Positions 20,469-32,089 are shown, counted from the stretch's first letter. The stretch: 64,000 nt of DNA from Opitutia bacterium (GCA_029252625.1 JAQXBA010000125.1:32985-96984); one strand, 5' to 3'. Notes: generated from the sequence alone by a model not told the origin. Translations and numbers: made by a program.

Positions 20469-20503
20469 CGCCAACAGATCCGCCTGTTGGCGTTTCTATT
20501 TTT
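20469..20503 (+). promoter_or_regulatory. Terminator-like hairpin in the SulP leader
   Basis: CGCCAACAG / CTGTTGGCG forms a perfect 9-bp stem with loop ATCCGC, followed by TTTCTATTTTT and, 10 bases later, the SulP start codon. No plus-strand gene ends upstream, since the helicase gene is divergent. The hairpin therefore belongs to the SulP leader. CTGTTG at 20457-20462 can pair with CAACAG inside the stem and would disrupt it, as an anti-terminator would. Confidence 0.5.
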
Positions 20504-20513
20504 AAAGCCGAAC

Positions 20514-22001
20514 ATGACTAAAAATAAATATTTCCAAGAGTGGTTTTCGAATCCACGCCGTGATGTAATCGCAGGCACGGTCGTCGCACTCGCGCTCATT
20601 CCTGAGGCAATCGCCTTTTCAATCATTGCGGGTGTGGACCCTAAAGTCGGCCTTTATGCATCCTTCTGCATCGCCGTCGTCATCGCATTTATCGGTGGGC
20701 GTTCGGGTATGATCTCGGCAGCAACAGGGGCGATGGCAGTCTTGCTCGTCTCACTGGTGCGTGACCATGGGCTGGAATATTTGCTACCCGCGACTGTACT
20801 CACTGGCTTACTACAAATTGCGGCGGGTGCCTTCAAATTAGGTAATTTGATGCGGTTCGTCTCACGATCGGTGGTCACTGGGTTTGTCAATGCATTGGCA
20901 ATCATCATTTTCATGGCGCAGTTGCCGCAGTTCCACCATCAAGGCTTTTTGATGTATGGCATGGTCGCAGCGGGCCTTGTTATTATATACGGGTTACCGC
21001 TACTCACGACAGCGGTCCCCTCGCCCCTAGTTTGCATCATTTTGTTAACTGGTGTCTCCATGTCAATGGGGCTCAGCGATACGCTTAACACAGTCGGCGA
21101 TATGGGTGACCTACCTTCTACACTCCCAATCTTTTTGCTCCCAAATGTGCCGCTTAACTTTGAGACATTGCAAATTATTTTCCCATTTGCCATCTCGTTG
21201 GCGATCGTTGGTTTGCTCGAATCTTTGATGACTTCGACCATTGTTGATGACTTGACTGACACTACGAGTGATAAGAACCGCGAGTGCACCGGCCAAGGTA
21301 TTGCTAATATAGTATCCGGATTCTTCGGAGGTATGGCTGGTTGCGCGATGATCGGCCAATCGGTAATTAACGTTCAATCTGGTGGTCGTGGCCGTCTCTC
21401 AACCTTTGCTGCCGGTATTATTTTGCTAATTCTGATCGTAGTGATGGGTGATTTAGTCACTCAAATCCCGATGGCCGCTTTGGTTGCCGTAATGATCATG
21501 GTCTCGATCGGCACATTTAGTTGGTCGTCGATTCGCGATCTACGCGTGCACCACCGCACTTCGAGTGTGGTGATGATCGTTACGGTGCTCACCACCGTAT
21601 TAACTCACAATTTAGCTTATGGCGTGGGTGCAGGTATCTTGCTCAGCGCATTGTTCTTCGCCTACAAAGTCTCTGGGCAACTCAGCATCGATTCGGCCCT
21701 CGAAGTATCCAAGAAGGAACGAACTTACACGGTGCGTGGTCAGCTCTTTTTTGTATCTGCCGGTAGCTTTGCCGAGGCCTTTGACTTTCGTGAAGTGATC
21801 GACTCGGTGCGGATCGACGTCTCTCAGGCGCACTTCTGGGACCTTTCAGCAATCAATGCACTTGATCGTGTTGTCTTGAAGTTTCGCCGCGAAGGCACCG
21901 AAGTGGATCTTTTTGGAATGAATGAAGCGAGCCAGACCCTAGTCCTTGAAGTTGCAAAGTATGATAAACCTGATGCAATAGCTGAGACTAGCGGTCATTA
22001 A
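20514..22001 (+). CDS. SulP-family inorganic anion transporter with STAS domain
   Basis: Inner-membrane SLC26/SulP carrier of anions such as sulfate or bicarbonate; the substrate cannot be read from sequence. The 495-residue form from ATG 20514 begins [21 protein letters not shown], typical of the family. The multi-span membrane domain runs to about residue 385 with the signature [21 protein letters not shown] near 21-41. A C-terminal STAS domain (about 395-490) contains [13 protein letters not shown]. The sequence upstream of 20514 is also open but contains the leader hairpin and is unlike the family. A universal stress protein gene follows after 47 bases, an association that also occurs as SulP-USP fusions elsewhere. 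Confidence 0.92.
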   Translation: MTKNKYFQEWFSNPRRDVIAGTVVALALIPEAIAFSIIAGVDPKVGLYASFCIAVVIAFIGGRSGMISAATGAMAVLLVSLVRDHGLEYLLPATVLTGLLQIAAGAFKLGNLMRFVSRSVVTGFVNALAIIIFMAQLPQFHHQGFLMYGMVAAGLVIIYGLPLLTTAVPSPLVCIILLTGVSMSMGLSDTLNTVGDMGDLPSTLPIFLLPNVPLNFETLQIIFPFAISLAIVGLLESLMTSTIVDDLTDTTSDKNRECTGQGIANIVSGFFGGMAGCAMIGQSVINVQSGGRGRLSTFAAGIILLILIVVMGDLVTQIPMAALVAVMIMVSIGTFSWSSIRDLRVHHRTSSVVMIVTVLTTVLTHNLAYGVGAGILLSALFFAYKVSGQLSIDSALEVSKKERTYTVRGQLFFVSAGSFAEAFDFREVIDSVRIDVSQAHFWDLSAINALDRVVLKFRREGTEVDLFGMNEASQTLVLEVAKYDKPDAIAETSGH

Positions 22002-22048
22002 TACCAGATTTATTTTCCATCAGTCATCATCTTATACCCATTTTAAAA

Positions 22049-22903
22049 ATGCCAAACATACTTGCTTGCACCGACGGCTCCATTTACGCGAACAGCGTTT
22101 ATAATTACACCGCATGGGCTGCGGCTAAAATGTCCGCCTCCGTGCACGTTCTGCATATGCTCAACCCGCACCACGAAGATCCAGTTATGGCGGATACCAG
22201 TGGCAGCATTGGCTTGGGCGCAAAAACGGCACTCCTCGAAGAAATCGTCGAACTCGAAGCGGCTCGCGCTAAAATGGCTCGCAAACGTGGTGAAGTAATT
22301 TTGAAAAATGCAACTGCTCAACTCAGCGCATCTGGCGTGCAAGAGATCCAAGCCAACCAGAAGCATGGCCGACTCAGCGATTCGATCGAGAGCTACGAGC
22401 GCGATGCCGATCTGGTCGTGATCGGCAAGCGCGGCAACCATGCAAATTTCGAAACAGGCCACATTGGCCACAATCTCGAGCGTGTCGTGCGCTGCTGTAA
22501 GCATCCGGTGCTGGTTACATCGCGAGAATTTACCCAAATGGAGCGCTTCGTGCTCGCTTTTGATGGCGGCAATAGTGCAAAAAAGGCTGTAGAGTATGTC
22601 GCAAGCCAGCCATTACTAAAAGGCATGCAGTGCCAATTACTCAGCATCGGCAAAGGCAATGCCAAGCTCGAAGCCGCACTCGATGAAGCCAAGCAGACAT
22701 TGAGCAACGCTGGCTTAGACGTCAGTGCTGAAATTCGCGACGGCGAGCCTGACAAAGTGATTAGCGGAGCAGTTGCCGAAAATCACATTGATTTATTAGT
22801 GATGGGCGCTTACGGGCACTCGCGCATTCGCCACCTTATTGTTGGTAGCACCACGACTGCGATGATTCGAACAGTGAAAATTCCCGTATTGCTCTTCCGC
22901 TAA
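22049..22903 (+). CDS. Tandem universal stress protein (two USP domains)
   Basis: A 284-residue soluble protein with two UspA-like domains, about 1-152 and 163-284. Each ends with a recognisable ATP-binding loop: [23 protein letters not shown] in the first and [19 protein letters not shown] in the second. The second is the better match to the G-x2-G-x9-G-S/T pattern, so nucleotide binding is more secure there. It follows the SulP gene by 47 bases and precedes the epimerase gene by 23, which suggests a shared transcript. A role in modulating the anion transporter is plausible by analogy with SulP-USP fusions but is inference. Confidence 0.92.
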   Translation: MPNILACTDGSIYANSVYNYTAWAAAKMSASVHVLHMLNPHHEDPVMADTSGSIGLGAKTALLEEIVELEAARAKMARKRGEVILKNATAQLSASGVQEIQANQKHGRLSDSIESYERDADLVVIGKRGNHANFETGHIGHNLERVVRCCKHPVLVTSREFTQMERFVLAFDGGNSAKKAVEYVASQPLLKGMQCQLLSIGKGNAKLEAALDEAKQTLSNAGLDVSAEIRDGEPDKVISGAVAENHIDLLVMGAYGHSRIRHLIVGSTTTAMIRTVKIPVLLFR

Positions 22904-22926
22904 AAAGCACTTTCTTGCTCCAGCTC

Positions 22927-23973
22927 ATGAGCATTGCAAAAAAGCCATTCGGCAATTTATCAAATGGTGAAGCGGTTAGCCTCTTTACGCTGACCAACAA
23001 AAACGGTCTGTCTGCCAAGATCACCAATTTCGGTGGTATCCTAGTCGCACTCAATGTGCCTGACCGCACTGGCAAACTCGCCGATGTTGTTTTGGGCAAA
23101 GATACACTCGACGGTTATACTGCAGGGCATCCTTACCTCGGTGCGACCACTGGCCGTGTCGCTGGGCGTATTTCAGGTGCACAGTTTAAGCTAGAGGGCA
23201 AAACCTATCAGCTCGAAGCGAATAACGGACCGAACTGCCTACACGGTGGACTCAAAGGCTACGATAAGCTGGTTTGGGCGGCTGAGATCATCAACGACCT
23301 CGGCGTCGACAAACTGCGCCTCTCAATCACCGACCCCGACCGCAGTAATGGCTTTCCAGGGACTGTCGAATGCACCGTCACTTACGCATTGCTCGACGAT
23401 AATACCCTCGAGATCGCTTACACCGCGTCCACTGATAAAACGACGCCGTTCAACCTGACCAACCACTCGTATTTTAATCTCAGCGGCGCTGGCAATGACG
23501 ACATTCTCGGCCATGAAATGCAGATCTTCGCCGACTCCGTGGCAACGATCAATGACGATGCCACTTTGCAGGGCCGTCGTGATCCCGTCATCGATGGATT
23601 CAACGATTACCGCGAACCTGTGCTGCTCAGTAGTCGTGAGTTGAACATTCACAATGCAGACATACATTTCTTCCTCGATAACGGCCGCACCAAGCTGCCA
23701 AAGGCTGCAGCAGTGGTGCGCGAGCCGACGACAGGACGTGTCATGGAGGTTTTTACCACCGAACCAGGTGTTCAATTTTACGCAGGACTTTTTCTATCGG
23801 TAGATGCGCCTGAAATTGGTAAGGGTGGAGTCACCTACCAACCTAAGGATGGCTTCTGTCTTGAAACTCAGGACTATGCCGACAGTATTAATTACCCTGA
23901 GATGGGCGGTGCGATTCTACAGCCTGATGAGCCATTTAGCTCCACCACACTTTACCGCTTTAGAGCGATATAG
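22927..23973 (+). CDS. galM: Aldose 1-epimerase (mutarotase)
   Basis: Interconverts alpha and beta anomers of aldoses such as galactose or glucose. The 348 residues from ATG 22927 contain the substrate-binding [12 protein letters not shown] segment, the catalytic His in [11 protein letters not shown] and the catalytic Glu in [13 protein letters not shown]. Length is normal. A TTG four codons upstream keeps the frame open, but ATG 22927 is the simpler start. No signal peptide is seen, so it is cytoplasmic. No galactose-operon genes are adjacent, so a general sugar-metabolism role is likely. Confidence 0.95.
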   Translation: MSIAKKPFGNLSNGEAVSLFTLTNKNGLSAKITNFGGILVALNVPDRTGKLADVVLGKDTLDGYTAGHPYLGATTGRVAGRISGAQFKLEGKTYQLEANNGPNCLHGGLKGYDKLVWAAEIINDLGVDKLRLSITDPDRSNGFPGTVECTVTYALLDDNTLEIAYTASTDKTTPFNLTNHSYFNLSGAGNDDILGHEMQIFADSVATINDDATLQGRRDPVIDGFNDYREPVLLSSRELNIHNADIHFFLDNGRTKLPKAAAVVREPTTGRVMEVFTTEPGVQFYAGLFLSVDAPEIGKGGVTYQPKDGFCLETQDYADSINYPEMGGAILQPDEPFSSTTLYRFRAI

Positions 23974-24095
23974 CCTGTCGCAGTCTCGCTGCAGAGCAAT
24001 TGGCGAAATCTAAGTTTAAATAACATTAGAAGAGTTCTGTGCCATTGCTATTTCCTCTTCTCTCAACCTTAAGTTCTCAACACTCACTACTCAAC

Positions 24096-25997
24096 GTGGC
24101 ATTACTCACATATCGCAATCTCACTGTATCTTTTGGTGGTCCTCGCCTACTCGATGACGCGGGTATTACCATCGAAAAACGCGAACGCATCTGCCTGATT
24201 GGACGTAATGGTGAGGGTAAGTCCACACTGCTGCGCATCATCGACGGCGAGATTAAACCAGACACAGGTGAGATCGAAGCTATTCCTGGTCTACGCATCG
24301 GTAAGCTCGACCAAGAAGTGCCGCCACACTTGAAAGGAACTGTCTTTGAAATTGTTGCCGACGGCCTCGGCCCAGCTGCTAAAGTCGTTGCGGAATACCA
24401 CCGTCTGGTACACGAATACGATGAGAATCAAGACGACGCCATTGCGACTCGTTTAGACGATCTACAAGAACAACTTGACCGCACCGACGGATGGTCGCTT
24501 GAGCACAAAGTCGAAAACATCCTCAACCGTGTGGAACTGGATGGCGATGCCCTCTTCTCCTCGCTATCAGGTGGTAACAAACGCCGCGCTCTTCTGGCCC
24601 GTGCACTGACCGCTGATCCACATATTTTACTGCTCGACGAGCCGACTAATCATCTCGACATACCTGGCATTCGCTGGCTCGAAGAATTCCTGCGTAAAGC
24701 CGATATCTCACTGCTATTTGTCTCACACGATCGAGCCTTTATTCGTCGCGTAGCCAATCGTATTATCGACCTCGACCGTGGTCAGCTCACATCGTGGAAC
24801 TGCGAATACCAGACTTATTTAATGCGAAAGGCTGATCTACTTGCTGGTGAAGCCAAACAACAAGCGGTATTTGATAAGAAACTAGCCGAAGAAGAAGTCT
24901 GGATTCGTAAAGGTATTCAAGCCCGTCGCACTCGCAATGAAGGCCGTGTGCGCTCACTATTAAAGATGCGAGTCGAGCGCGCCAAACGCCGCAACATTAT
25001 CGGCAACTCGAGCCTCAGCGTTAACGAAAGTCAACTTTCTGGGCGTAAGGTGCTTACAGTTGATAACGTCAGTTATGACTGGGGCAACAAACCACTCATC
25101 CAGAACTTCTCCACAGTCATTTGGCGTGGTGATAAGATCGGCATCGTCGGTCTCAACGGCTCTGGTAAAACCACCCTACTTAACCTGCTGCTGGAAAAGT
25201 TGCACCCACAGAAGGGCAGTGTCACCGTCGGCACCAAGCTCGAAGTCGCATATTTCGACCAACATCGTGCACAGCTCGATGATAAGCTCTCGGTCGCCGA
25301 AAATGTCTGCCCATCTGGTGAGATGGTGACAATCAATGGTCGACCGCGCCATATCATTACTTACTTGCAAGACTTCCTATTCACTCCCGAAACTTCGCGC
25401 TCGCCCATCACTAAACTGTCTGGCGGCGAACGTGCACGACTGCTACTCGCTCGCCTATTTTTGCAACCCGCCAACGTGCTAGTATTGGATGAGCCAACCA
25501 ATGACCTCGATATCGAAACCGTCGAACTGCTCGAAGAGCGTCTGCTCGATTACGACGGCACCCTACTGCTGGTCAGTCATGATCGTAGTTTCCTCGACAA
25601 TGTCGTTACCAGCACTATCGCTCTAGAAGGTGACGGGCTCGTGACTGAATACAATGGCGGCTGCGAAGACTGGTTGGAGCAATTTGAAGCGCGCAAAGCT
25701 GCCGAAGTACTCGCTGCTAAAGTACCCGCTTCAGTTGCCAAGGACTCCGAAGCGATACCGGCGGCAAAGCCTGCACGCAAGCTCACCAATAAAGAGCGCG
25801 AAGCACTCAAGACCTTACCCATCCAAATCAAACAGCTCGAAACTGAGCATGCGTCGCTTAGCGAAAAGATGGCCTCCAAAGAATACTATCAAGATCAGAA
25901 TAGCGATATGGCCGGAGACGCCAAGCACCTAGAACAACTCGAGGCCGATACGATGGCAGCCTATGAGCAATTTGAAGTGTTAACTGAGGAAGATTAA
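24096..25997 (+). CDS. uup: ABC-F ATPase Uup
   Basis: Cytoplasmic tandem ATP-binding cassette protein without membrane domain, linked in other bacteria to ribosome function and DNA stability. Both cassettes are intact. Walker A is GRNGEGKST and GLNGSGKTT, the signatures are [15 protein letters not shown] and [15 protein letters not shown], and Walker B is [12 protein letters not shown] and [12 protein letters not shown]. The inter-domain segment [21 protein letters not shown] is diagnostic for Uup. A charged C-terminal coiled coil (about 545-633) completes the 633 residues, the family length. The start is set at GTG 24096 ([13 protein letters not shown]), which matches the family N-terminus; an upstream TTG at 24039 would add residues unlike the family. 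No Shine-Dalgarno is seen. Confidence 0.93.
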   Translation: MALLTYRNLTVSFGGPRLLDDAGITIEKRERICLIGRNGEGKSTLLRIIDGEIKPDTGEIEAIPGLRIGKLDQEVPPHLKGTVFEIVADGLGPAAKVVAEYHRLVHEYDENQDDAIATRLDDLQEQLDRTDGWSLEHKVENILNRVELDGDALFSSLSGGNKRRALLARALTADPHILLLDEPTNHLDIPGIRWLEEFLRKADISLLFVSHDRAFIRRVANRIIDLDRGQLTSWNCEYQTYLMRKADLLAGEAKQQAVFDKKLAEEEVWIRKGIQARRTRNEGRVRSLLKMRVERAKRRNIIGNSSLSVNESQLSGRKVLTVDNVSYDWGNKPLIQNFSTVIWRGDKIGIVGLNGSGKTTLLNLLLEKLHPQKGSVTVGTKLEVAYFDQHRAQLDDKLSVAENVCPSGEMVTINGRPRHIITYLQDFLFTPETSRSPITKLSGGERARLLLARLFLQPANVLVLDEPTNDLDIETVELLEERLLDYDGTLLLVSHDRSFLDNVVTSTIALEGDGLVTEYNGGCEDWLEQFEARKAAEVLAAKVPASVAKDSEAIPAAKPARKLTNKEREALKTLPIQIKQLETEHASLSEKMASKEYYQDQNSDMAGDAKHLEQLEADTMAAYEQFEVLTEED

Positions 25998-26281
25998 GGG
26001 TAGTTGTGTGACAGATGAAATAGTGATGCTACGGCTCCCATAGGAAGCCCTCTTACGTCATTCAGCTCATCACACTACTGCACGTTTCAATTGCCTAAGC
26101 TGACTTCTAATCCACTTAAGGCAGGTGCAGCCAAGCACCTTAAATATTGAGTGTTGTTACCTGTTTCAGCATGTACTCACCAGCGGCATTGCAAAAACGG
26201 ACTAACTGTTTATTATTATAATTAGCTTTTATGATTTTAAGCTAACCGTGTCCGCACTTTCCAAAATAGAAAGACAGAGCT

Positions 26282-26983
26282 ATGAATGAGTCCAGTAGTT
26301 TCAACGAATGCTGCAGCTATGTCACTGCATTGATGCAAGAAAAAGCACAGCCCGAAGTCGAACAGCGGCGTCCGGCGATCACCATCTCGCGCCAAACGGG
26401 TGCACGTGGCCGCAGTATCGGCAGAAAAATTCAAGACGCGCTACGCGACAAATCGCTCCAAGACCCGATTCCATGGACCTGCTTTGATGAAGATCTAGTC
26501 GAGAAAGTCCTAGAAGATCACGATTTGCCAAGCAACCTAGCGAAGTTTATGCCGGAGGATTCCGTCAGTGAGATTGACAGCACGATTAATGAAATTCTCG
26601 GCCGGCACCCTTCGCTATGGACCTTGTTCGAGCAGACAGTCGAATCCATGGTGCACCTATGTCACATGGGGCATTGTATTTTAGTCGGTCGTGGCGGCAA
26701 TAAAGTTGCCGAAGGCCTATCTAATGTTACACGCGTGCGCTTTGTCGGTACCTTACCACAGCGTATTAAGCAGATGGTCAGTATCCATGGCATCTCCAGC
26801 AAGGAGGCCAAGCATTTTATTAAGGCAGAAGACCATGCACGCCAACGCTATATGAAGAATCATTTCGACTCTGATGTTGAAGACCCGCTCGAATACGACC
26901 TGGTGATCAACACCGATCATTATAGCGACGAGGCGGTCGCGCAAATCGTGCTAAGTGCAGTGGTTGGCAAGCAGGCGGAATAA
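26282..26983 (+). CDS. Cytidylate-kinase-like family protein
   Basis: A 233-residue protein of the Cytidylate_kin2-like group (P-loop nucleoside-monophosphate-kinase fold). The N-terminal ITISRQTGARGRSIGRKI at about 33-50 is the degenerate P-loop typical of this group. CILVGRGGNKV and TRVRFVGTLPQRI in the middle and DLVINTDHYSDEAVAQ near the end are family landmarks. The true substrate of the group is not established; it is distinct from housekeeping CMP kinase. A 284-base non-coding stretch precedes it. The flavoprotein gene follows after 189 bases on the same strand. Confidence 0.8.
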   Translation: MNESSSFNECCSYVTALMQEKAQPEVEQRRPAITISRQTGARGRSIGRKIQDALRDKSLQDPIPWTCFDEDLVEKVLEDHDLPSNLAKFMPEDSVSEIDSTINEILGRHPSLWTLFEQTVESMVHLCHMGHCILVGRGGNKVAEGLSNVTRVRFVGTLPQRIKQMVSIHGISSKEAKHFIKAEDHARQRYMKNHFDSDVEDPLEYDLVINTDHYSDEAVAQIVLSAVVGKQAE

Positions 26984-27172
26984 GTAAGCCCCGACCACAC
27001 GGAGGTGCCCCCTTCCAGTCCCCGCCTTACCTCTTTGCGCTCCGCGAACTCCGCCCGGTCAACACAACCATGGCTAATCACCGCATGTCGACAGCGGGCA
27101 GCTGCGCTCTCTAAATCCCGTCATTCTAGGATTGTCTGCCACGTCGCTATCCGCCAATGCTTTGTGCTCGCT

Positions 27173-28465
27173 ATGATGACCTCGACTCACGACGCCACAC
27201 GCTCTCAGAAGCACATCGCCATCGTTGGCGCCGGCGCCGGCGGTTTCTTTGCTGCAATCACCGCCGCCGAAGCAAATCCCGCTGCGAGTGTTACGATTTA
27301 CGAGCGTAGCCAGCATACACTTAGCAAAGTGAAAATCTCAGGTGGTGGCCGTTGTAATGTCACTCATAGTTGCTTTGATCCTGCCAAGCTGGCCAGCCAT
27401 TACCCACGCGGCTCTCGCGAGCTACACGGCGCCTTCCATCGCTGGCAACCGCAAGACACCATTCAGTGGTTCGCTGAGCGCGGCGTTACCCTTAAGACGG
27501 AAGCCGACGGACGGATGTTTCCCGACAGCGATGATTCGCAGACCATCATCGATTGTTTCCATAAGGCCGCCGACAACGCCGGCGTAAAATTATTGAAAGG
27601 CGTGGGCCTCAAAGGGCTCACCCAAAGCTCCGGCGGTTCGTTCATACTGGAACTTACTGACGGCACACAAACAAACGCCGACGCGACCTGTATCGCCACT
27701 GGCTCGCTCAAGGCCTCGCCGCTGACCCGTGCGCTCGAAACCCTCGGGCATACCATCGAGCCACTAGCGCCTTCGTTATTTGCATTCAACGTAGTCGATG
27801 GACGCACCCATGGCCTCTCTGGTTTGTCCGTACAAAATGCCAGTGTATCCCTCCTGACATCGTCGCTTGCGACGGCCTCTTCGCGCAAAATTAAGTCACT
27901 TGCACAAACCGGCCCGATCCTCATCACCCACCGTGGTTTTAGTGGCCCAGCGATCCTGCGCCTCTCGGCCTGGCAGGCCCGTAGCCTGCAGGAGCTAAAT
28001 TACCATTTCGACATCGGGATTAACTGGCTTAGCAATCTGACGGAAAACCAAGTGCGCGAGCAGTTCGCCAAGCTTCGCAAACACAAAGGTCGCTCTTTGG
28101 TCAGAAGCAAAGTCTTTGAGACCATTCCACGCCGCCTGTGGGAACGCCTCGTCGAAGCCACTGGTGTCAGCAAAGACACACCGTGGTCACAACTTTCCAA
28201 AGCAATCGAAACTAAACTCATCAATCAGCTCATTGCCGCCCGTTATAGCGTACAAGGCAAGACCACCAACAAAGACGAATTCGTCACCTGCGGTGGCGTG
28301 CGCCTCAAAGAGATTGATTTCAAATCCATGCAAAGTCGCAAAGTACCGGGCCTCTATTTTGCTGGCGAATGTCTGGATGTCGACGGAATCACTGGCGGCT
28401 TTAACTTTCAGGCCGCTTGGACCGGCGGTCGAATTGCTGGCCTCGCAATGGCGGACAGCTGTTAA
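27173..28465 (+). CDS. NAD(P)/FAD-dependent oxidoreductase, BaiN/HI0933 (YhiN) family
   Basis: A 430-residue flavoprotein with the FAD-binding motif IAIVGAGAGGFFAA near residues 15-28. The family signatures SKVKISGGGRCNVTHS and, at the C-terminus, FVTCGGVRLKEIDF and GLYFAGECLDVDGITGGFNFQAAW are present. The reaction of this family is mostly undefined; some gut homologues reduce bile-acid intermediates, which should not be transferred here. ATG 27173 (or the next codon, 27176) is preferred. An open extension back to 27005 is low-complexity and unlike the family. A related but more distant flavoprotein is at 7416-8636. Confidence 0.9.
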   Translation: MMTSTHDATRSQKHIAIVGAGAGGFFAAITAAEANPAASVTIYERSQHTLSKVKISGGGRCNVTHSCFDPAKLASHYPRGSRELHGAFHRWQPQDTIQWFAERGVTLKTEADGRMFPDSDDSQTIIDCFHKAADNAGVKLLKGVGLKGLTQSSGGSFILELTDGTQTNADATCIATGSLKASPLTRALETLGHTIEPLAPSLFAFNVVDGRTHGLSGLSVQNASVSLLTSSLATASSRKIKSLAQTGPILITHRGFSGPAILRLSAWQARSLQELNYHFDIGINWLSNLTENQVREQFAKLRKHKGRSLVRSKVFETIPRRLWERLVEATGVSKDTPWSQLSKAIETKLINQLIAARYSVQGKTTNKDEFVTCGGVRLKEIDFKSMQSRKVPGLYFAGECLDVDGITGGFNFQAAWTGGRIAGLAMADSC

Positions 28466-28534
28466 AGCGAATCAGCATTGTCAATTTTACCACCAGAACA
28501 ACTCCCAGCTGCGCTTGGTAAACTCGGCTCGTGA

Positions 28535-28933
28535 TCACCCACCCGCACGCACTGGTTTATAACCGAGTTTTCCGAGTTCCGCCATCAACCGGTCGCAGAC
28601 GTCGCCTTGCAATTCGATGGCGCGGCCTTTAAGCGTGCCGCCACAGGCACAGCTTTTTTTGAACTTAAAGGTCATCGCTTCAAGCTCTTTGAGTGGGATA
28701 CAACTAGGGAATTCGCGCAGCGTGGTTACGGTTTTCCCACCACGACCTGCTTTTTCTCGGCGCACCTCGACACGTCCTTTGGACTTCAGCTTCTTTTCTG
28801 TAGCTTTCGGGCTCGTCGGTTCAAGCGTCGATCCGCTCGCCAGCATACCAGTATTGAGTACCTCGAATGGATTGTTCGCCAATGCACTGTCCGCGCCGTC
28901 GGTCGAAATTTTACTTTTAGAACGCTTGCTCAT
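28535..28933 (-). CDS. yciH: SUI1/eIF1-like translation factor (YciH family)
   Basis: A 132-residue protein with a C-terminal SUI1 domain (about 52-130), containing RREKAGRGGKTVTTLREF and KSCACGGTLKGRAIELQGD. YciH proteins resemble eukaryotic eIF1 and have been proposed to act at translation initiation, possibly under stress. The N-terminal 50 residues are polar and probably disordered. Its start codon overlaps the stop of the preceding 84-residue gene (ATGA), so translation should be coupled. Given the near absence of Shine-Dalgarno sequences in this window, an initiation-fidelity factor is of some interest here. Convergent with the flavoprotein gene 70 bases away. Confidence 0.88.
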   Translation of the reverse strand: MSKRSKSKISTDGADSALANNPFEVLNTGMLASGSTLEPTSPKATEKKLKSKGRVEVRREKAGRGGKTVTTLREFPSCIPLKELEAMTFKFKKSCACGGTLKGRAIELQGDVCDRLMAELGKLGYKPVRAGG

Positions 28934-29184
28934 GGATGATGGGGGCTGTCGGGATGATCGAGCCAGATCAAGGCTTTGGCATAGCTGCGCTTAGTCAGAT
29001 AGTGCTCCAGTCGATGATGCAACCCTGATATTTGCGCATAGCCATCCAGTCGTGCCAGCACCGTCTGTAGGGTCTCCCCCTCAGGTAAAGTTCGTGTTTG
29101 TGTGATGTATTCTAAGTCCAATTTTAGTTGATCCTGATCCATTCCAATAGTCTCAATAAGGGCGCGCCACGAGCGCAAGCTCAT
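28930..29184 (-). CDS. Hypothetical protein coupled to yciH
   Basis: An 84-residue soluble protein, mostly helical, with no recognisable domain, signal peptide or membrane segment. The middle (DLEYITQTRTLPEGETLQTVLARLDGY) and end (HHRLEHYLTKRSYAKALIWLD) look like amphipathic helices. Its stop overlaps the yciH start by four bases, which supports real coding and joint expression. It is divergent from sucA. I do not recognise a family. Confidence 0.65.
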   Translation of the reverse strand: MSLRSWRALIETIGMDQDQLKLDLEYITQTRTLPEGETLQTVLARLDGYAQISGLHHRLEHYLTKRSYAKALIWLDHPDSPHHP

Positions 29185-29353
29185 AACGAATCATGCTTAC
29201 GCTTTGTAATATTACTTTACATCAAGATATAAAACATGACATCAAGCCATTCTAGTATTAGCTGATCGAATAACGCCCCATATATGTTTTTAAGATTTGT
29301 ATCGCTAATGCTTAAATCCTAACTTGGCAGCATCCAACTACTCTAAGAAAGCC

Positions 29354-32089
29354 ATGAAGCACTCTACTATCGCAAGCCGCTGGAACGCAGATTTGATCGA
29401 CCAAAATTATGAGGCTTGGCAATCCAGCCCAGACTCTCTCAGCGCCGAGTGGTGCGCCTTTTTCGAAGGCTTCGAACTTGCGCTAAGTAATCGCGCACCT
29501 GCGGTGCAGGACGACGATACGACGAACTCGAATAATTTTGCGAGCAAGCAATCGCGCTTAATCGGTGCGATCTACGCATACCGTTCCATCGGCCATACCA
29601 TCGCCCAGTTTAATCCGTTGACTAAGGAATTGCCATTTAATCCACGACTCTCACTTGAGCGTCTGGGCTTTGACGAGTCGGATCTTGATACTAAGTTTCA
29701 TACTGGCAACTATTTGGGCGGTGTTGAGATGTCTGCAGGTGAATTGTTGCAGCGCCTGCAACAAACCTACTGCGGTACGGTCGGCTTCGAATATATTCAC
29801 ATTCAAGAAACACCGCGACGCCGTTGGCTACAGGCACGCATTGAGCCGGAGTGCTTCGTCCCTCGCTTTAGCAAGCCCCAGAAGCAGCGTATTCTCCGCA
29901 CCATCATGGAGGCCGAGGATTTTGAAAACTTCCTGCAAACACGTTACGTTGGTCAAAAGCGCTTTTCGCTTGAAGGTGGCGAAACACTCATGGCTTGCTT
30001 GGAAAGCATCCTTGAACGCTGCGGTAAAAATAAAGTGGATGAAATCGTGATGGGTATGGCGCACCGTGGTCGCCTTAATGTATTAGCTAATTTTCTCGGT
30101 AAGTCGTTCGAATACATTTTTCGCGAATTCTCAGAAAATTATATACCAGATACAATACATGGCGATGGCGATGTGAAATATCACCTTGGCTTTGAAACCA
30201 AACGCAAAACCAGCGACGGACATGCCGTCGAAATTCGCCTAGCGGCCAATCCCAGTCATCTCGAAGCGGTCAATCCAGTGGTCGAAGGTAAGGCCCGCGC
30301 TCGGCAGCGCATTATCGGTGACTTAGAGCGCAAGCGTGTATTACCTTTACTGATTCATGGGGATGCGGCCATCGCCGGCCAAGGCATTGTAGCTGAAGTC
30401 TTCGACTTCTCGCAATTGCAGGGCTACCGAACTGGTGGAACGATTCATATTGTGGTGAACAACCAGATCGGGTTCACCACCGGGCCCGATGAAGCGCGCT
30501 CCAGTCGCTACTGTACCGATGTGGCCAAGATCGTGGATGCACCGATTTTTCACGTCAACGGCAACGACCCACTCGCGACTATTGCAGCGATCGAAGCAGC
30601 CTTTGACTATCGCCAAACTTTTGGCAGTGATGTGGTGATCGATATGTATTGTTGGCGTAAGCACGGGCATAATGAATCTGACGAACCAGCATTCACGCAA
30701 CCCACTCTATATAAGAAAATTTCTAGCATGCAGCCGATCGGCCGTGCGTTTGGAGAGCGCTTAATCGCTTCAGGAGAATTTACCGCCGAAGAAATCAGCA
30801 CGATTGAAGCAGACTATCTTAAACGTCTCGAAGCTGCCTTTAAAATCGCCAAAAAAGAGGAAAGTCTTAATGGCGACTTGCTTTCTGAATCGACTGCCAA
30901 ACAACAACCGTCTTACAACTTTAAGGGCTTCAACACACGTGTGCCTCAGGCACAAATCGAACATATCGCTGAGCGTCTTGTGCAGTTCCCCGACGGCTTC
31001 AATGCTAACAAGAAAATCATTCGACAGCTCAACACTAAGCTGAAGGCCGTCAAGGCCGACAGCGGCATCGACTGGGGCATGGCTGAAGCACTTGCATTTG
31101 GAAGCTTGCTGATGGACGGCACCCCAGTCCGGCTAAGTGGGCAAGATAGTGAACGCGGTACATTTAGCCACCGCCATTCCGTGCTGTATGATAATGAAAC
31201 CCGTGAGCGCTATGTCCCGCTTCTCGATCTGCAATCGGAACAAGCCCAGTTTTGTGTGCACAACTCGCCACTCTCTGAGGCCGCTGTGCTTGGGTTCGAC
31301 TACGGCTACTCGCTCGACTACCCGCAAATGCTCTCCATCTGGGAGGCACAGTTTGGCGACTTTGTTAACGGTGCTCAGGTCATTATCGATCAATTCCTAA
31401 CTTGTAGTGAATCAAAATGGGGACGCTTGAGCGGGCTCGTCATGCTACTACCTCATGGTTACGAGGGCCAAGGACCCGAGCATTCTTCTGCCCGCTTAGA
31501 GCGTTTCCTGCAAGCTTGTGCCGAGAACAATATCCAGGTCTGCAACCTGACCACCCCCGCACAATATTTCCACGTGTTGCGTCGTCAAATGAAGCGCCAA
31601 TTTAAAAAGCCGCTAATCATTATGGCTCCCAAGAGTTTGCTGCGCCACAAGGACTGTGTGTCGAAGGTCGAAAACTTTACCGACAATGAATTTTGGTCTA
31701 TTTTAGATGATGAACTTGTCACCAAAAAGACTGCCAAACGGGTGGTGTTTTGCTCAGGCAAAGTTTACTATGATCTTTATGCCTACCGCCAAGCCAACAA
31801 AATCAAAGATACGGCAATTGTTCGCCTGGAGCAATTCTACCCACTCAATACTGATTTGCTCCAGCGCATCACGGCTAATTACCCGAAAGCCAAAGACATC
31901 GTTTGGTGTCAAGAAGAGCCGAAGAATATGGGTGGTTGGACGTTTATCGCACCACGAATAATGGAATTCATCGAGTGCTTACCACGTTACGCGGGTCGCC
32001 AAGAAGCAGCTAGCCCCGCCGTCGGTTCACTCGCACTGCATAAGCGCGAACAAACCAAACTCGTCAAAGAAGCATTCGGCAAACTGTAA
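29354..32089 (+). CDS. sucA: 2-oxoglutarate dehydrogenase E1 component
   Basis: Thiamine-diphosphate-dependent decarboxylase of the TCA cycle that passes the succinyl group to the E2 lipoyl arm. The 911 residues include the E1-typical N-terminal [65 protein letters not shown], and [30 protein letters not shown] segments for cofactor and substrate binding. The C-terminal transketolase-like half contains [21 protein letters not shown]. Length is normal. ATG 29354 is taken; a TTG ten codons upstream is possible. sucB follows after 69 bases and lpdA 168 bases after that, so the whole complex is encoded together. Confidence 0.96.
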   Translation: MKHSTIASRWNADLIDQNYEAWQSSPDSLSAEWCAFFEGFELALSNRAPAVQDDDTTNSNNFASKQSRLIGAIYAYRSIGHTIAQFNPLTKELPFNPRLSLERLGFDESDLDTKFHTGNYLGGVEMSAGELLQRLQQTYCGTVGFEYIHIQETPRRRWLQARIEPECFVPRFSKPQKQRILRTIMEAEDFENFLQTRYVGQKRFSLEGGETLMACLESILERCGKNKVDEIVMGMAHRGRLNVLANFLGKSFEYIFREFSENYIPDTIHGDGDVKYHLGFETKRKTSDGHAVEIRLAANPSHLEAVNPVVEGKARARQRIIGDLERKRVLPLLIHGDAAIAGQGIVAEVFDFSQLQGYRTGGTIHIVVNNQIGFTTGPDEARSSRYCTDVAKIVDAPIFHVNGNDPLATIAAIEAAFDYRQTFGSDVVIDMYCWRKHGHNESDEPAFTQPTLYKKISSMQPIGRAFGERLIASGEFTAEEISTIEADYLKRLEAAFKIAKKEESLNGDLLSESTAKQQPSYNFKGFNTRVPQAQIEHIAERLVQFPDGFNANKKIIRQLNTKLKAVKADSGIDWGMAEALAFGSLLMDGTPVRLSGQDSERGTFSHRHSVLYDNETRERYVPLLDLQSEQAQFCVHNSPLSEAAVLGFDYGYSLDYPQMLSIWEAQFGDFVNGAQVIIDQFLTCSESKWGRLSGLVMLLPHGYEGQGPEHSSARLERFLQACAENNIQVCNLTTPAQYFHVLRRQMKRQFKKPLIIMAPKSLLRHKDCVSKVENFTDNEFWSILDDELVTKKTAKRVVFCSGKVYYDLYAYRQANKIKDTAIVRLEQFYPLNTDLLQRITANYPKAKDIVWCQEEPKNMGGWTFIAPRIMEFIECLPRYAGRQEAASPAVGSLALHKREQTKLVKEAFGKL

